Assembly (NCBI GenBank): GCA_035512575.1
Contig: DATKDT010000136.1
Span: forward strand, 1-46,878
Source of the DNA: JALYRV01 sp035512575
Lineage (GTDB): Bacteria > Acidobacteriota > Vicinamibacteria > Vicinamibacterales > SCN-69-37
Reading direction: 5' to 3'
DNA: 46,878 bases
How positions within the stretch are numbered: the first letter of the stretch is position 1; the number at the start of each line of letters is the position of its first letter. Position numbers and translations under genes: made by a program. Positions 6,942 through 14,625 of this stretch are shown in pieces. The notes below the pieces were generated by a model. The model searched no databases. It was not told where the DNA came from and saw only the letters and a list, made by a program, of their open reading frames with translations.

Positions 6942-8653
6942 TAGCCGATCGCCAGCCCGTCTTTGCGCGGATCCGACCCGCCCATCAGCACGCCCGTTTT
7001 CGGATCGATGAGGATGCCCTGGAAGCCGCCGAAGGCGCCGATGCTGTTGATCAGGCGATGGCCGCGGTCGTTCAGATAGAAGCGCGCCTCGGGCGTGATG
7101 GCCGACTCGAGCGCGAGGCCGTTGCCGGTGTGGCGGAAGCGCGGCGCCTCGCCGGCTTCCTGCACGTTCATGCCGAAGTCGATCAGGTTGATCAGCACCT
7201 GCACGTGCCCCTGCGGCTGCATGTCGCCGCCCATGACGCCGAACGACAGCCACGGTTTGCCGTCCTTCATCACCATCGCGGGCACGAGCGTGTGGAACGG
7301 GCGCTTGCCAGGCGCGACGACGTTCGGGTGCGCGGCGTCGAGGCTGAACTGGCTGCCGCGGTTGTGCAGCACGATGCCGGTGTCGCCGGCGACGATGCCG
7401 GAGCCGAAGCTTTCGTAAATCGATTGAATGAGCGAGACGACGTTGCCGTGGCGGTCGGCGACGGTGAGATAGATGGTGTCGCCCATGGCCGGCTTGACGT
7501 TGCCGGCGGCTCCAGGCTCCAGACCCCGGGCTCCAGGTACATCCGCGCCTCCCGGCGCGTAGTCTCGCGCGGCTCGCGCGGGGTTGATCTCGGCGCGGCG
7601 CTTCGCGGCGTAGTCCTTCGACAGCATCATCTTCAGCGCGTCGGGCTTGACGGCGTCCGGCGCGGCGAGGTGGGCATTGCGGTCGGCAAAGGCAATGCGC
7701 TTCGCCTCGGCGAGGTGATGCAGGTACGCGCCCGAGTTGTGGCCCATCGCCTTCAGGTCGAAGCCTTCGAGGATGTTCAGCATCTCGAGCGCGACGATGC
7801 CCTGCGTGTTCGGCGGCATCTCGTGCACGTCGTAGCCGCGATAGTTGGTGCTGATGGTCTCGACCCAGTCGGAGTGGTGCGCGGCCAAGTCGGCCGCGGT
7901 GAGGATGCCGTCGCGCGCCTGCAAATCCTTCACGATGCGCGCGGCCAGCTCGCCCTTGTAGAACGCGTCGCGGCCGCCTTTCGCGATGGCCTCGAGCGAT
8001 GCAGCGAGATTCGGGTTGCGGAAAATCTCGCCGGGCTTCGGCGCGCGGCCGTCGACGAGGAACGTGCGCGCGGCGGCCGGATCGCGCGCCAGCGTGGCTT
8101 CTGAATTCGCCCACTGGTGCGCGAGCACTTCGGCGACGGCGTATCCATCGCGCGCGTGGCCGACGGCGGGCGCCAGCGCCTGCGCCATCGTGATGGTGCC
8201 GTGCTTCACCAACAGCTCCGACCAGCCGTCGACCACGCCGGGCACCGACACGGACAACTCGCCGCGATAGGGGATGCTCGTGAGCTTGCGGCCGGCGAAG
8301 AACGCCGGCGTCGCCGCCGCGCCCGCGCGCCCGCTCGCGTTGAGCGCCTTCAGCGTCCGCGTCTTCGCGTCGTAGACGATGGCGAACAAATCCCCGCCGA
8401 TCCCGTTCATCGTCGGCTCGACGACGGAGAGGACGGCCGCGGCGGTGACGGCGGCGTCGATCGCGTTGCCGCCATCCATGAGCACCTTCAGGCCGGCGGC
8501 GCTCGCGAGCGGCTGGCTCGTGGCGATGACGCCATTGCGCGCCATGACGACAGAGCGTGTGGCGCGCGGGTTGGGCGTCGGGCGGTCGCCGGGCAGCTGA
8601 GGCGTCATGAACAGGGGCAGCAGCACGAGACAGGTCAGCAGGCTCGTTCGCAT
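6938..8653 (-). CDS. Gamma-glutamyltransferase family protein, exported
   Basis: The 571-residue precursor has a signal peptide (MRTSLLTCLVLLPLFM) and the full Ntn-hydrolase layout: the large-subunit start VVMARNGVIATSQPLAS, NAIDAAVTAAAVLSVVEP, and the autoprocessing site GDTIYLTVADRHGNVVS in which Thr393 becomes the N-terminal nucleophile of the small subunit. The end has GVMGGDMQPQGHVQ. GGTs hydrolyse or transfer gamma-glutamyl groups from glutathione and gamma-glutamyl peptides in the periplasm. Odd point: a 30-bp repeat (7509-7538) is inserted in frame about 20 residues before the cleavage Thr, adding PGARGLEPGA to the linker. The linker is likely flexible, so activity could survive. Confidence 0.92.
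   Translation of the reverse strand: MRTSLLTCLVLLPLFMTPQLPGDRPTPNPRATRSVVMARNGVIATSQPLASAAGLKVLMDGGNAIDAAVTAAAVLSVVEPTMNGIGGDLFAIVYDAKTRTLKALNASGRAGAAATPAFFAGRKLTSIPYRGELSVSVPGVVDGWSELLVKHGTITMAQALAPAVGHARDGYAVAEVLAHQWANSEATLARDPAAARTFLVDGRAPKPGEIFRNPNLAASLEAIAKGGRDAFYKGELAARIVKDLQARDGILTAADLAAHHSDWVETISTNYRGYDVHEMPPNTQGIVALEMLNILEGFDLKAMGHNSGAYLHHLAEAKRIAFADRNAHLAAPDAVKPDALKMMLSKDYAAKRRAEINPARAARDYAPGGADVPGARGLEPGAAGNVKPAMGDTIYLTVADRHGNVVSLIQSIYESFGSGIVAGDTGIVLHNRGSQFSLDAAHPNVVAPGKRPFHTLVPAMVMKDGKPWLSFGVMGGDMQPQGHVQVLINLIDFGMNVQEAGEAPRFRHTGNGLALESAITPEARFYLNDRGHRLINSIGAFGGFQGILIDPKTGVLMGGSDPRKDGLAIGY
7509..7538. repeat. In-frame micro-repeat (GGCTCCAG words) inside the GGT gene
   Basis: Three to four degenerate copies of GGCTCCAG lie in 30 bp, a multiple of three, within the linker before the catalytic threonine. 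The style is that of the intergenic micro-repeats in this window, but this is the only one inside a coding sequence. Confidence 0.6.
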
Positions 8654-8766
8654 CCGGGGATTCTACGCTGCAGGCCCCGGCCGCGCGATAGGGCGCTCGG
8701 GCAAGTCCGTCGCCGCGCCACTCGCGCCAGCGCGGCCCGGCCGCGCGACCTGTTATCCTCTCTTCG

Positions 8767-10734
8767 ATGTCCGCCCGCGAACGCGTCGCGCAGTTGCTGG
8801 CCGAGATGCCGGCCGAACCCCAGTATCCCAGCCAGGGCGCCACGCTGTTCATCGACCTCGAGCGGCAGACCGTCGCGCGCGCCTACACGCCGCTGGCGGT
8901 CGTGAAGCAGCTGCTGGCCGGCCGCGGCGCGAACATGTTCTACCTGCACCGGCTGCTCGACGAGTCGCGCACGCCGCTCGATCCCGACATCCCGCTGATT
9001 TTCGGCGCCGGCGTCCTCACTGGCCTCGTGCCGAGCGCGGCGCGCGGCAACGCGACGTCCTGGTCGCCCGAATCGGGCGTGCTGATGGACTGCAACTGCG
9101 GCGACTATTTCCCGTCGTTCATGAAAATGAACGGCATCGACCACATTGTTCTTTTCGGCCGTGCGCAGACTTGGACAATGCTGAAATTGACACAGCGTGG
9201 GGAGCCGGAGTTCCTGGACGCGGGGCAGTACGCAGGTCTGGACAACATCGACATGCGCGCGCGTGTGGCGGCGGATCTGGGCGGCACGTGGACGAAGGAC
9301 CTCGCGATGGTCAACGTCACGCGCGCCGGCGAAAACCAGGTGCTGACTTCGGGCATCATGGGCGGACCGAAGGCGATCTATGCGCGCGGCGGCCCGGGCG
9401 CGAAGATGGGATCGCTGAACCTGAAAGCGATCGTCATCCAGGGCGCGGCGCAGGATGTGCCGACGGCAAAACCGTACAAGCCCTTCAACCGCGAAATTGC
9501 CATGAAGCTGCTTGGGACGTCGGTCGTCAAGCACGCGTTGAAGAAAGTCGGTACGCAGTTTCTGTATCGTCCCAGCCGCCTGCTCGGGGCGATGGGCACG
9601 AAGAACAATCAGGAAACGACGTGGACCGAAGAGCTCGACGCGGTGCACTTCGATCCGTTCCGTCCGGGGATGGAAGGGTGTTTCCGCTGTCCGGTGAACT
9701 GCCGGCCGCTCAATCAGCTCAATCAGGATCCGGCTGACAAGTACGGCCGTGGCGACGGGCCGGAGTACGTCACGCTCGGCAAGTTCGGTCCGAATCTCGG
9801 CATTGCCAACGTGCCGGCGATCATCCGTCTCAACAACATCTGCAACGATCTCGGCCTCGACACCTCGTCCACCGGGTCGGCGCTGGCGTGGGCGTTCGAG
9901 CTCTATCAGCGCGGCATCATCAATAAAGAACACACGGGCGGGCTCGAGCTCGGGTGGGGCGACGCGGCGCTGGTCGAGCGCCTGCTGTTCATGATGGCGG
10001 CGCGGGAAGGCTTCGGCAACGTGCTGGCCGACGGCACGCGCGCGGTGGAGAAGGGGCACTATCCGCCCGAGGCGCTGAAGCATCGCATGGCCGTCAAGAA
10101 CCTGATGCAGAGCGATCCGCACGACGCGCGCATTCTGAAGGCGTTCGCGCTCGGCCTCGCGGTCGCCACGCGCGGCATGGATCATCTGCGCAATCGCGTG
10201 ACGCTCGAGATCAACGCCCGGATCAATGACGATGCGGCGTTCAAGCAGGAGTTGTACGGCGCGGCGGTGAGTCCGGAGCCGAACAGCTATGTGGGCAAGG
10301 AAATCGCGGTGCGCGCCTGCGAGAACACCTACGCCGTCGGCGACTCGGTGGGGATGTGCCGCTTCACGACGAAGCTGTTCAACAGCCCCTCGCTGCCCGG
10401 CTTCGAGCAGTTCGCGCCGCAGCTGACCAACGTCACGGGCATCGACTTCACGGAAAGCGACCTCTCACGCATCGGCCTGACCATCATGGGCGTCGAGCGC
10501 ATGATCAACGCGCGGCTCGGCCTGACGCGCAAGGACGACACGCTGCCCGAGCGCTGGTTCGAGGAGCCGATCACCTTCGGCAGCTATGCCGGCGAGAAGA
10601 TCGATCGCACCGAGTTCGACGCGATGCTCACGCGCTTTTACGAGCTCTCGAATCTCGACGCCGAGGGCCATCCGAAGGCCGAATGGCGCGCCGAGCTCGA
10701 GGCGATGCTGGGGGAGAACAGGCCCCAGGCGTGA
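8767..10734 (+). CDS. Aldehyde ferredoxin oxidoreductase family protein
   Basis: A 655-residue protein of AOR length. The [4Fe-4S] ligands are visible as GCFRCPVNCR (C-x2-C-x3-C, near residue 300) and the distal Cys in DSVGMCRF. The N-terminal domain has LLAGRGANMFYLHRLL and GVLTGLVPSAARGN, the places where AORs bind the bis-pterin tungsten or molybdenum cofactor. The family oxidises aldehydes to acids, or runs in reverse, with ferredoxin. Substrate is unknown; the N-terminal signatures differ from the archaeal enzymes, so this may be one of the divergent bacterial groups. Its stop overlaps the start of a MoaD-like gene. A -10 TATCCT (8754-8759) lies 7 nt before the ATG. Confidence 0.9.
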   Translation: MSARERVAQLLAEMPAEPQYPSQGATLFIDLERQTVARAYTPLAVVKQLLAGRGANMFYLHRLLDESRTPLDPDIPLIFGAGVLTGLVPSAARGNATSWSPESGVLMDCNCGDYFPSFMKMNGIDHIVLFGRAQTWTMLKLTQRGEPEFLDAGQYAGLDNIDMRARVAADLGGTWTKDLAMVNVTRAGENQVLTSGIMGGPKAIYARGGPGAKMGSLNLKAIVIQGAAQDVPTAKPYKPFNREIAMKLLGTSVVKHALKKVGTQFLYRPSRLLGAMGTKNNQETTWTEELDAVHFDPFRPGMEGCFRCPVNCRPLNQLNQDPADKYGRGDGPEYVTLGKFGPNLGIANVPAIIRLNNICNDLGLDTSSTGSALAWAFELYQRGIINKEHTGGLELGWGDAALVERLLFMMAAREGFGNVLADGTRAVEKGHYPPEALKHRMAVKNLMQSDPHDARILKAFALGLAVATRGMDHLRNRVTLEINARINDDAAFKQELYGAAVSPEPNSYVGKEIAVRACENTYAVGDSVGMCRFTTKLFNSPSLPGFEQFAPQLTNVTGIDFTESDLSRIGLTIMGVERMINARLGLTRKDDTLPERWFEEPITFGSYAGEKIDRTEFDAMLTRFYELSNLDAEGHPKAEWRAELEAMLGENRPQA

Positions 10735-10985
10735 TCACCGTCCGGCTTCCCGCCATGCTGCGCGTCGACGATGGCGCCGAGGAGATGGTCGTCGACGAGG
10801 CGGTTGCGACCGTCGGGCAGCTGGTGTCGGCGCTCGATCGGCTGCGCCCGGGCCTGGGCGAGCGCCTGCAGGACAGCCTCTTCAACTTCGCGGTGAACGA
10901 CGCACTTGTCCTGCACGGCGCCGACGACTATCCGCTCCAGCCCGGCGACACGGTCGAGATTGTCCCGACGATTGCGGGGGGGTAG
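10731..10985 (+). CDS. MoaD/ThiS-family sulfur carrier protein
   Basis: The GTG start overlaps the AOR stop as GTGA. The 84-residue product is a ubiquitin-like sulfur carrier: a beta-grasp pattern (ITVRLPAMLRVDDG; TVGQLVSALDRLRPGLGERL; FNFAVNDALVL) ending in PGDTVEIVPTIAGG. The C-terminal Gly-Gly is the residue pair that is adenylated and thiocarboxylated in MoaD to give the dithiolene sulfurs of molybdopterin. Tight coupling to the AOR gene suggests a dedicated carrier for the pterin cofactor of that enzyme. No MoaE or MoeB partner lies nearby, so these must come from elsewhere in the genome. Confidence 0.88.
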   Translation: MITVRLPAMLRVDDGAEEMVVDEAVATVGQLVSALDRLRPGLGERLQDSLFNFAVNDALVLHGADDYPLQPGDTVEIVPTIAGG

Positions 10986-10998
10986 CAGAAACTGAGGG

Positions 10999-13677
10999 CT
11001 ACCTCCCTATCCGCTCCCGAATCGTTCCCGTCTTGTTGAACGTCTGTCCTGCAACGTCGATGCTGATCCGATAGTCGCCGGGCGGCAGGGGAGGCGCGCC
11101 GCCGCCTCGGCCCGCGCCGCCGCGGCCGCCCTGGCCTGGGGGCGGTGAAGGGCGCATGTTCCAGGACACCTGATTGAGACCGGCTTCCGCGGGGCCCGTC
11201 AGCTCGCTCAGCACCTTGCCGCCGGCATCGGCCACCGTGACCTTCGCGCCTGCGGTGCTCTTCTCTCGGAGCCAGTATCGAATGACCAGCGCATCCGGCT
11301 CGTTCGGCACGCGGATGTAGCGGCTGCCGAACAGGTTGTAGTTGCCGATGGCGCTGAACCCGTAGCGGGCGCGCGGCTCGATGTCGAAGGCGTGCGCCCC
11401 GCCCGTGAACATCGACGGCCGCGCTTCCTGCAGCGGGCGGATGTCGCCAATCCAGATGCCGCGGCCATAGGTGCCAATCACCAGGTCGTTCTCGCGCGGA
11501 TGCACGGTCAGGTCATGCACCGGCACCGTCGGCAGGTTGGCTTTCAGCCGCGACCAGTTCCCGCCGGCGTCAATCGACACCCAGACGCCGAGGTCGTTTC
11601 CCACAATCAGCAGGTCGCGATTGCGCCGATCCTGCACCACGACGTTGATGGGCGCGTCGGGAAGCCCGCTGCCAATCGACGTCCACGTGCGGCCGAAATC
11701 GGCCGTCCGATACAGGAACGGCCGGAAGTCGTCATTGCGGAAGCCGCTCTTCGCGACGAACGCGGTGCCCGCTTCGTGCGGTGACGCGAACACGCGACTC
11801 ACGTAGCGGTCGACCGGCGCGCCCGCCGCGACGAGCGCCGGCGTCGCATCCACCCACGCCCCGCCCGCATCCCGCGTCACCTGCACCTTGCCATCGTCGG
11901 TCCCGACCCAGATCGTGCCGCCGGCCACCGGCGACTCCGAAATCGTCGTGATGGTGGCGTACGGAACATTGCGGCCGATCCTGTCGGGGTCGTTCGTCGT
12001 GAGGTCGGGGCTGATCTCTTCCCACGTGTCGCCGCGATCCTTCGTGCGCCACACGATCTGCGCGCCGGCATACAGCGTCGTCGGATCGTGCGGCGACAGC
12101 ACCAGCGGCGCGATCCAGTTGTAGCGCAGCCGCGGTTTCGACGGATCCCGCCGAGGCGCAATCACCGTGCGCTGCCCGGTCGCCGCGTCGAACCGGCCGT
12201 GCCCGCCGAGCTCGCGCGTGTTGTAAACCCACCGGCTGTCGGTGGGGTCGACCTGGTTGTACATGCCGTCGCCCGGCCCGACGGTCGTCCACTGCTCGAG
12301 CGTGATGACGCCGGTCTTCGAGTTCGACGGCCCCTTCCACGAGTCGTGATCCTGCAACCCGCCGTAGACGTTGTACGGGTCGTCCATGTCCACGCCAATG
12401 GCGTAGACCTCACCGATACGCAGATTGAGGTGATAGTCGGACGTGACGCCGCCGTCGTACGACACGTTCACGCCGCCGTCGCTGCCCAGCATGATGCGCT
12501 GCTCGTCCTGCGGATCCCACCACATGGTGCGGAAGTCGCCGAACACCCCGCGGAAGAAGTCGGAGCTCCACGTGCGGCCGCCGTCGCGCGTGACGTACAT
12601 CGCGTCGCTCGTCACGAGCACCGTCTGGTCGTTGTGGGGATTGATGCGCACCTGGTTGAACGAGTAGGGCGCCTTGCCGCCCGCGACGTTCACGTCGCCG
12701 CTCACCACCCGCCACGTCTTCCCGCCATCGTCGGTTCGATACAGCTGGTTGCCGATGATGCCGGCCGCCAGAGGGCTCACCGCCGAGACCTCGCGCCGGA
12801 CGTCACTTGGCGGGCCCGGTTTCGGATTCTGGTTCTCGATGATCGCGTAGAGGATGTCCGGATTCTTCTGATAGATGTCGAGGCCGATGCGCCCGACCTT
12901 GCCGGAGGGCAGCCCGCCTTCGAGCTTCGTCCACTTCGTCCCGCCGTCGTCCGTGCGATACACACCGCTGCCGGGGCCGCTCTCGATCAACTGCCACGGC
13001 ATGCGCTGCTTCTCGTACATCGCCGCGTACAGAATCAACGGCGACTGCCGGTTGATGACGAGATCGATGGCCGCGACGCCGTCGTTCAGATAGAGCACCT
13101 TCTCCCAGCTGCGGCCGCCGTCCATCGTGCGGAACACGCCGCGCTCTTCGTTGCGCGAGAACAGGTGGCCGATCGCCGCGACGTAGACCACATCCGGATT
13201 CGCGGGATGAATCACGATGCGCGCGATGTGATGCGAGTCGGGAAGTCCGGCAAACGTCCAGGTGGCGCCCGCGTCGGTGGACTTGTAGAGCCCGGTGCCC
13301 GAATACGACGAGCGGGCGATGTCGTTCGCGCCCGTGCCCATCCAGACGATATTGGCGTTCGACGGCGCGACGGCGACCGCACCGACGGCGGCGGCGCCGA
13401 CGCTGTCGGACACCGGATGCCACGTGATGCCGTTGTTCGACGTCTTCCACAGCCCGCCGCTGCGGGTGGCCGCGTAAATCGTGTAGAGGCGTTCGCGCGG
13501 CGGCGCTTCGGGCACCGCGATCTCGGTCACCCAGGCAGACGTGCGGAAGGGCCCGACGTTGCGCAACCGCAGGCCGTCGGTAAGGGTCGTGACCGGCGAC
13601 TGTCCGGTAGCGGACTCGGTGGCGCCCGCGGCCCCGGCGGCCACCAGCAGCAGTGTGGCGAGGAGAAGACGGCGCAT
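10999..13677 (-). CDS. Exported sortilin/BNR-repeat beta-propeller protein
   Basis: The 892-residue protein has a signal peptide (MRRLLLATLLLVAAGAAGA) and many BNR/Asp-box repeats of the form SxDGGxTW, e.g. STDAGATWTF, TMDGGRSWEKV, TDDGGKTWRVV, TRDGGRTWSSD and TADFGRTWTSI. These build one or two 7- to 10-bladed propellers like those of VPS10/sortilin and xyloglucanase-type proteins often annotated as glycosyl hydrolases. No catalytic residues can be assigned, so a binding or adhesion role is equally possible. A Gly/Arg-rich linker (GQGGRGGAGRGGG) precedes a C-terminal domain ending in DYRISIDVAG. The start overlaps the stop of the VWA gene as TAATG, so the pair is translationally coupled. Confidence 0.85.
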   Translation of the reverse strand: MRRLLLATLLLVAAGAAGATESATGQSPVTTLTDGLRLRNVGPFRTSAWVTEIAVPEAPPRERLYTIYAATRSGGLWKTSNNGITWHPVSDSVGAAAVGAVAVAPSNANIVWMGTGANDIARSSYSGTGLYKSTDAGATWTFAGLPDSHHIARIVIHPANPDVVYVAAIGHLFSRNEERGVFRTMDGGRSWEKVLYLNDGVAAIDLVINRQSPLILYAAMYEKQRMPWQLIESGPGSGVYRTDDGGTKWTKLEGGLPSGKVGRIGLDIYQKNPDILYAIIENQNPKPGPPSDVRREVSAVSPLAAGIIGNQLYRTDDGGKTWRVVSGDVNVAGGKAPYSFNQVRINPHNDQTVLVTSDAMYVTRDGGRTWSSDFFRGVFGDFRTMWWDPQDEQRIMLGSDGGVNVSYDGGVTSDYHLNLRIGEVYAIGVDMDDPYNVYGGLQDHDSWKGPSNSKTGVITLEQWTTVGPGDGMYNQVDPTDSRWVYNTRELGGHGRFDAATGQRTVIAPRRDPSKPRLRYNWIAPLVLSPHDPTTLYAGAQIVWRTKDRGDTWEEISPDLTTNDPDRIGRNVPYATITTISESPVAGGTIWVGTDDGKVQVTRDAGGAWVDATPALVAAGAPVDRYVSRVFASPHEAGTAFVAKSGFRNDDFRPFLYRTADFGRTWTSIGSGLPDAPINVVVQDRRNRDLLIVGNDLGVWVSIDAGGNWSRLKANLPTVPVHDLTVHPRENDLVIGTYGRGIWIGDIRPLQEARPSMFTGGAHAFDIEPRARYGFSAIGNYNLFGSRYIRVPNEPDALVIRYWLREKSTAGAKVTVADAGGKVLSELTGPAEAGLNQVSWNMRPSPPPGQGGRGGAGRGGGAPPLPPGDYRISIDVAGQTFNKTGTIRERIGR

Positions 13678-14567
13678 TACTTCGCCAGATAGCTCTGCCG
13701 CGCGCGCGCCGTCATGCCCGGCTTCTTCACGCGCACCAGCAGCTTGTGCAGCTTGCCGTCCAGACGCTCGGGCTGAAATGCCATCGCATACTGGCTGTGC
13801 AGCTCCTGGATCACGCGCGTGAAGGTGGTGTTCAGATCGGCGGTCTTCTCCAGCTCGAAGAAGCCGCCGCCCGTCTCCTGCGCCAGCCTCTTTAGATCGG
13901 CTGACGGCTTCGAGCGCACCTGCCGCGCGCCGTTGAAATAGTCCGACGTGAAGCCGATCGAGTACACCATCACCTCGTTCGACCGCGCCCGATCCCGCAC
14001 ATCACCGAAGCCGGCCTTGCTGCCGTAGTCGTCGCCGTCGGTCAGCGCCACCACGACCTTCCGCCCCTCGATCCGCTCGAGACGGTCCATCGACGCGTCG
14101 ACCGCATCCCACAGCACCGTCGCGTTGCCGAAGCGCATCTCGTTTCTGATGTATCGCGACAGATCGTCCCGATCGGTCGTGAAGCGCGGGCTGAAGAACA
14201 GCTGGTCGTTGAAGTAGACCACCGCCGCCTTGTCGTCGGGCAGCATCCGGATGACGAACTGCTCGGCCGCCTCCTGCACCCGCGAGATGTTCGCCGTCAT
14301 GCTGCCGCTGGTATCGAGCGCGATGGCCGCCGTGAACGGCTGCACCTCGTTGTCGAACAGCGTCAGCTCCACGGGCTTGCCCTCGTCGAGCACCTCGAAG
14401 TCCTCCATCTGCAGGCCCGGCACCAGCCGTCCGTTCGCGTCTATGACGGTCGCGAAAATCGCCACGGTCTTCGCCCCCGACTTGAACAGGGGCTGCTGCT
14501 GCTGGGCTGAGAGCGTAACGGCGGCCAGGAGCGCAGCGGCGACGGCGGCGGCGGCGAAAGACTTCAT
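13677..14567 (-). CDS. Exported VWFA-related domain protein
   Basis: A 296-residue protein with a signal peptide (residues 1-21, ending LSAQ) and a von Willebrand factor A domain. The metal-ion-dependent adhesion site is complete: DTSGSMT (residues 85-91) and ALTDGDD further on. The N-terminal strand IFATVIDANGRLVPGLQMED is typical of the VWFA-related family expanded in Acidobacteriota. Such proteins bind partners on the cell surface through Mg2+. It is coupled by stop-start overlap to the BNR-propeller gene and probably acts with it. It is divergent from the M14 peptidase gene; the 58 bp between them hold the promoters. Confidence 0.87.
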   Translation of the reverse strand: MKSFAAAAVAAALLAAVTLSAQQQQPLFKSGAKTVAIFATVIDANGRLVPGLQMEDFEVLDEGKPVELTLFDNEVQPFTAAIALDTSGSMTANISRVQEAAEQFVIRMLPDDKAAVVYFNDQLFFSPRFTTDRDDLSRYIRNEMRFGNATVLWDAVDASMDRLERIEGRKVVVALTDGDDYGSKAGFGDVRDRARSNEVMVYSIGFTSDYFNGARQVRSKPSADLKRLAQETGGGFFELEKTADLNTTFTRVIQELHSQYAMAFQPERLDGKLHKLLVRVKKPGMTARARQSYLAK

Positions 14568-14625
14568 GAGGCTAAGACGATGGTATTACGGGAACGGCTG
14601 GGCGTCCTGCACTATCATTTCCGCC

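Noticed and set aside
10999..13677. Firm assignment of the BNR protein as a glycosyl hydrolase
   Set aside because: Asp-box repeats show a propeller fold only; no catalytic acid pair can be placed.
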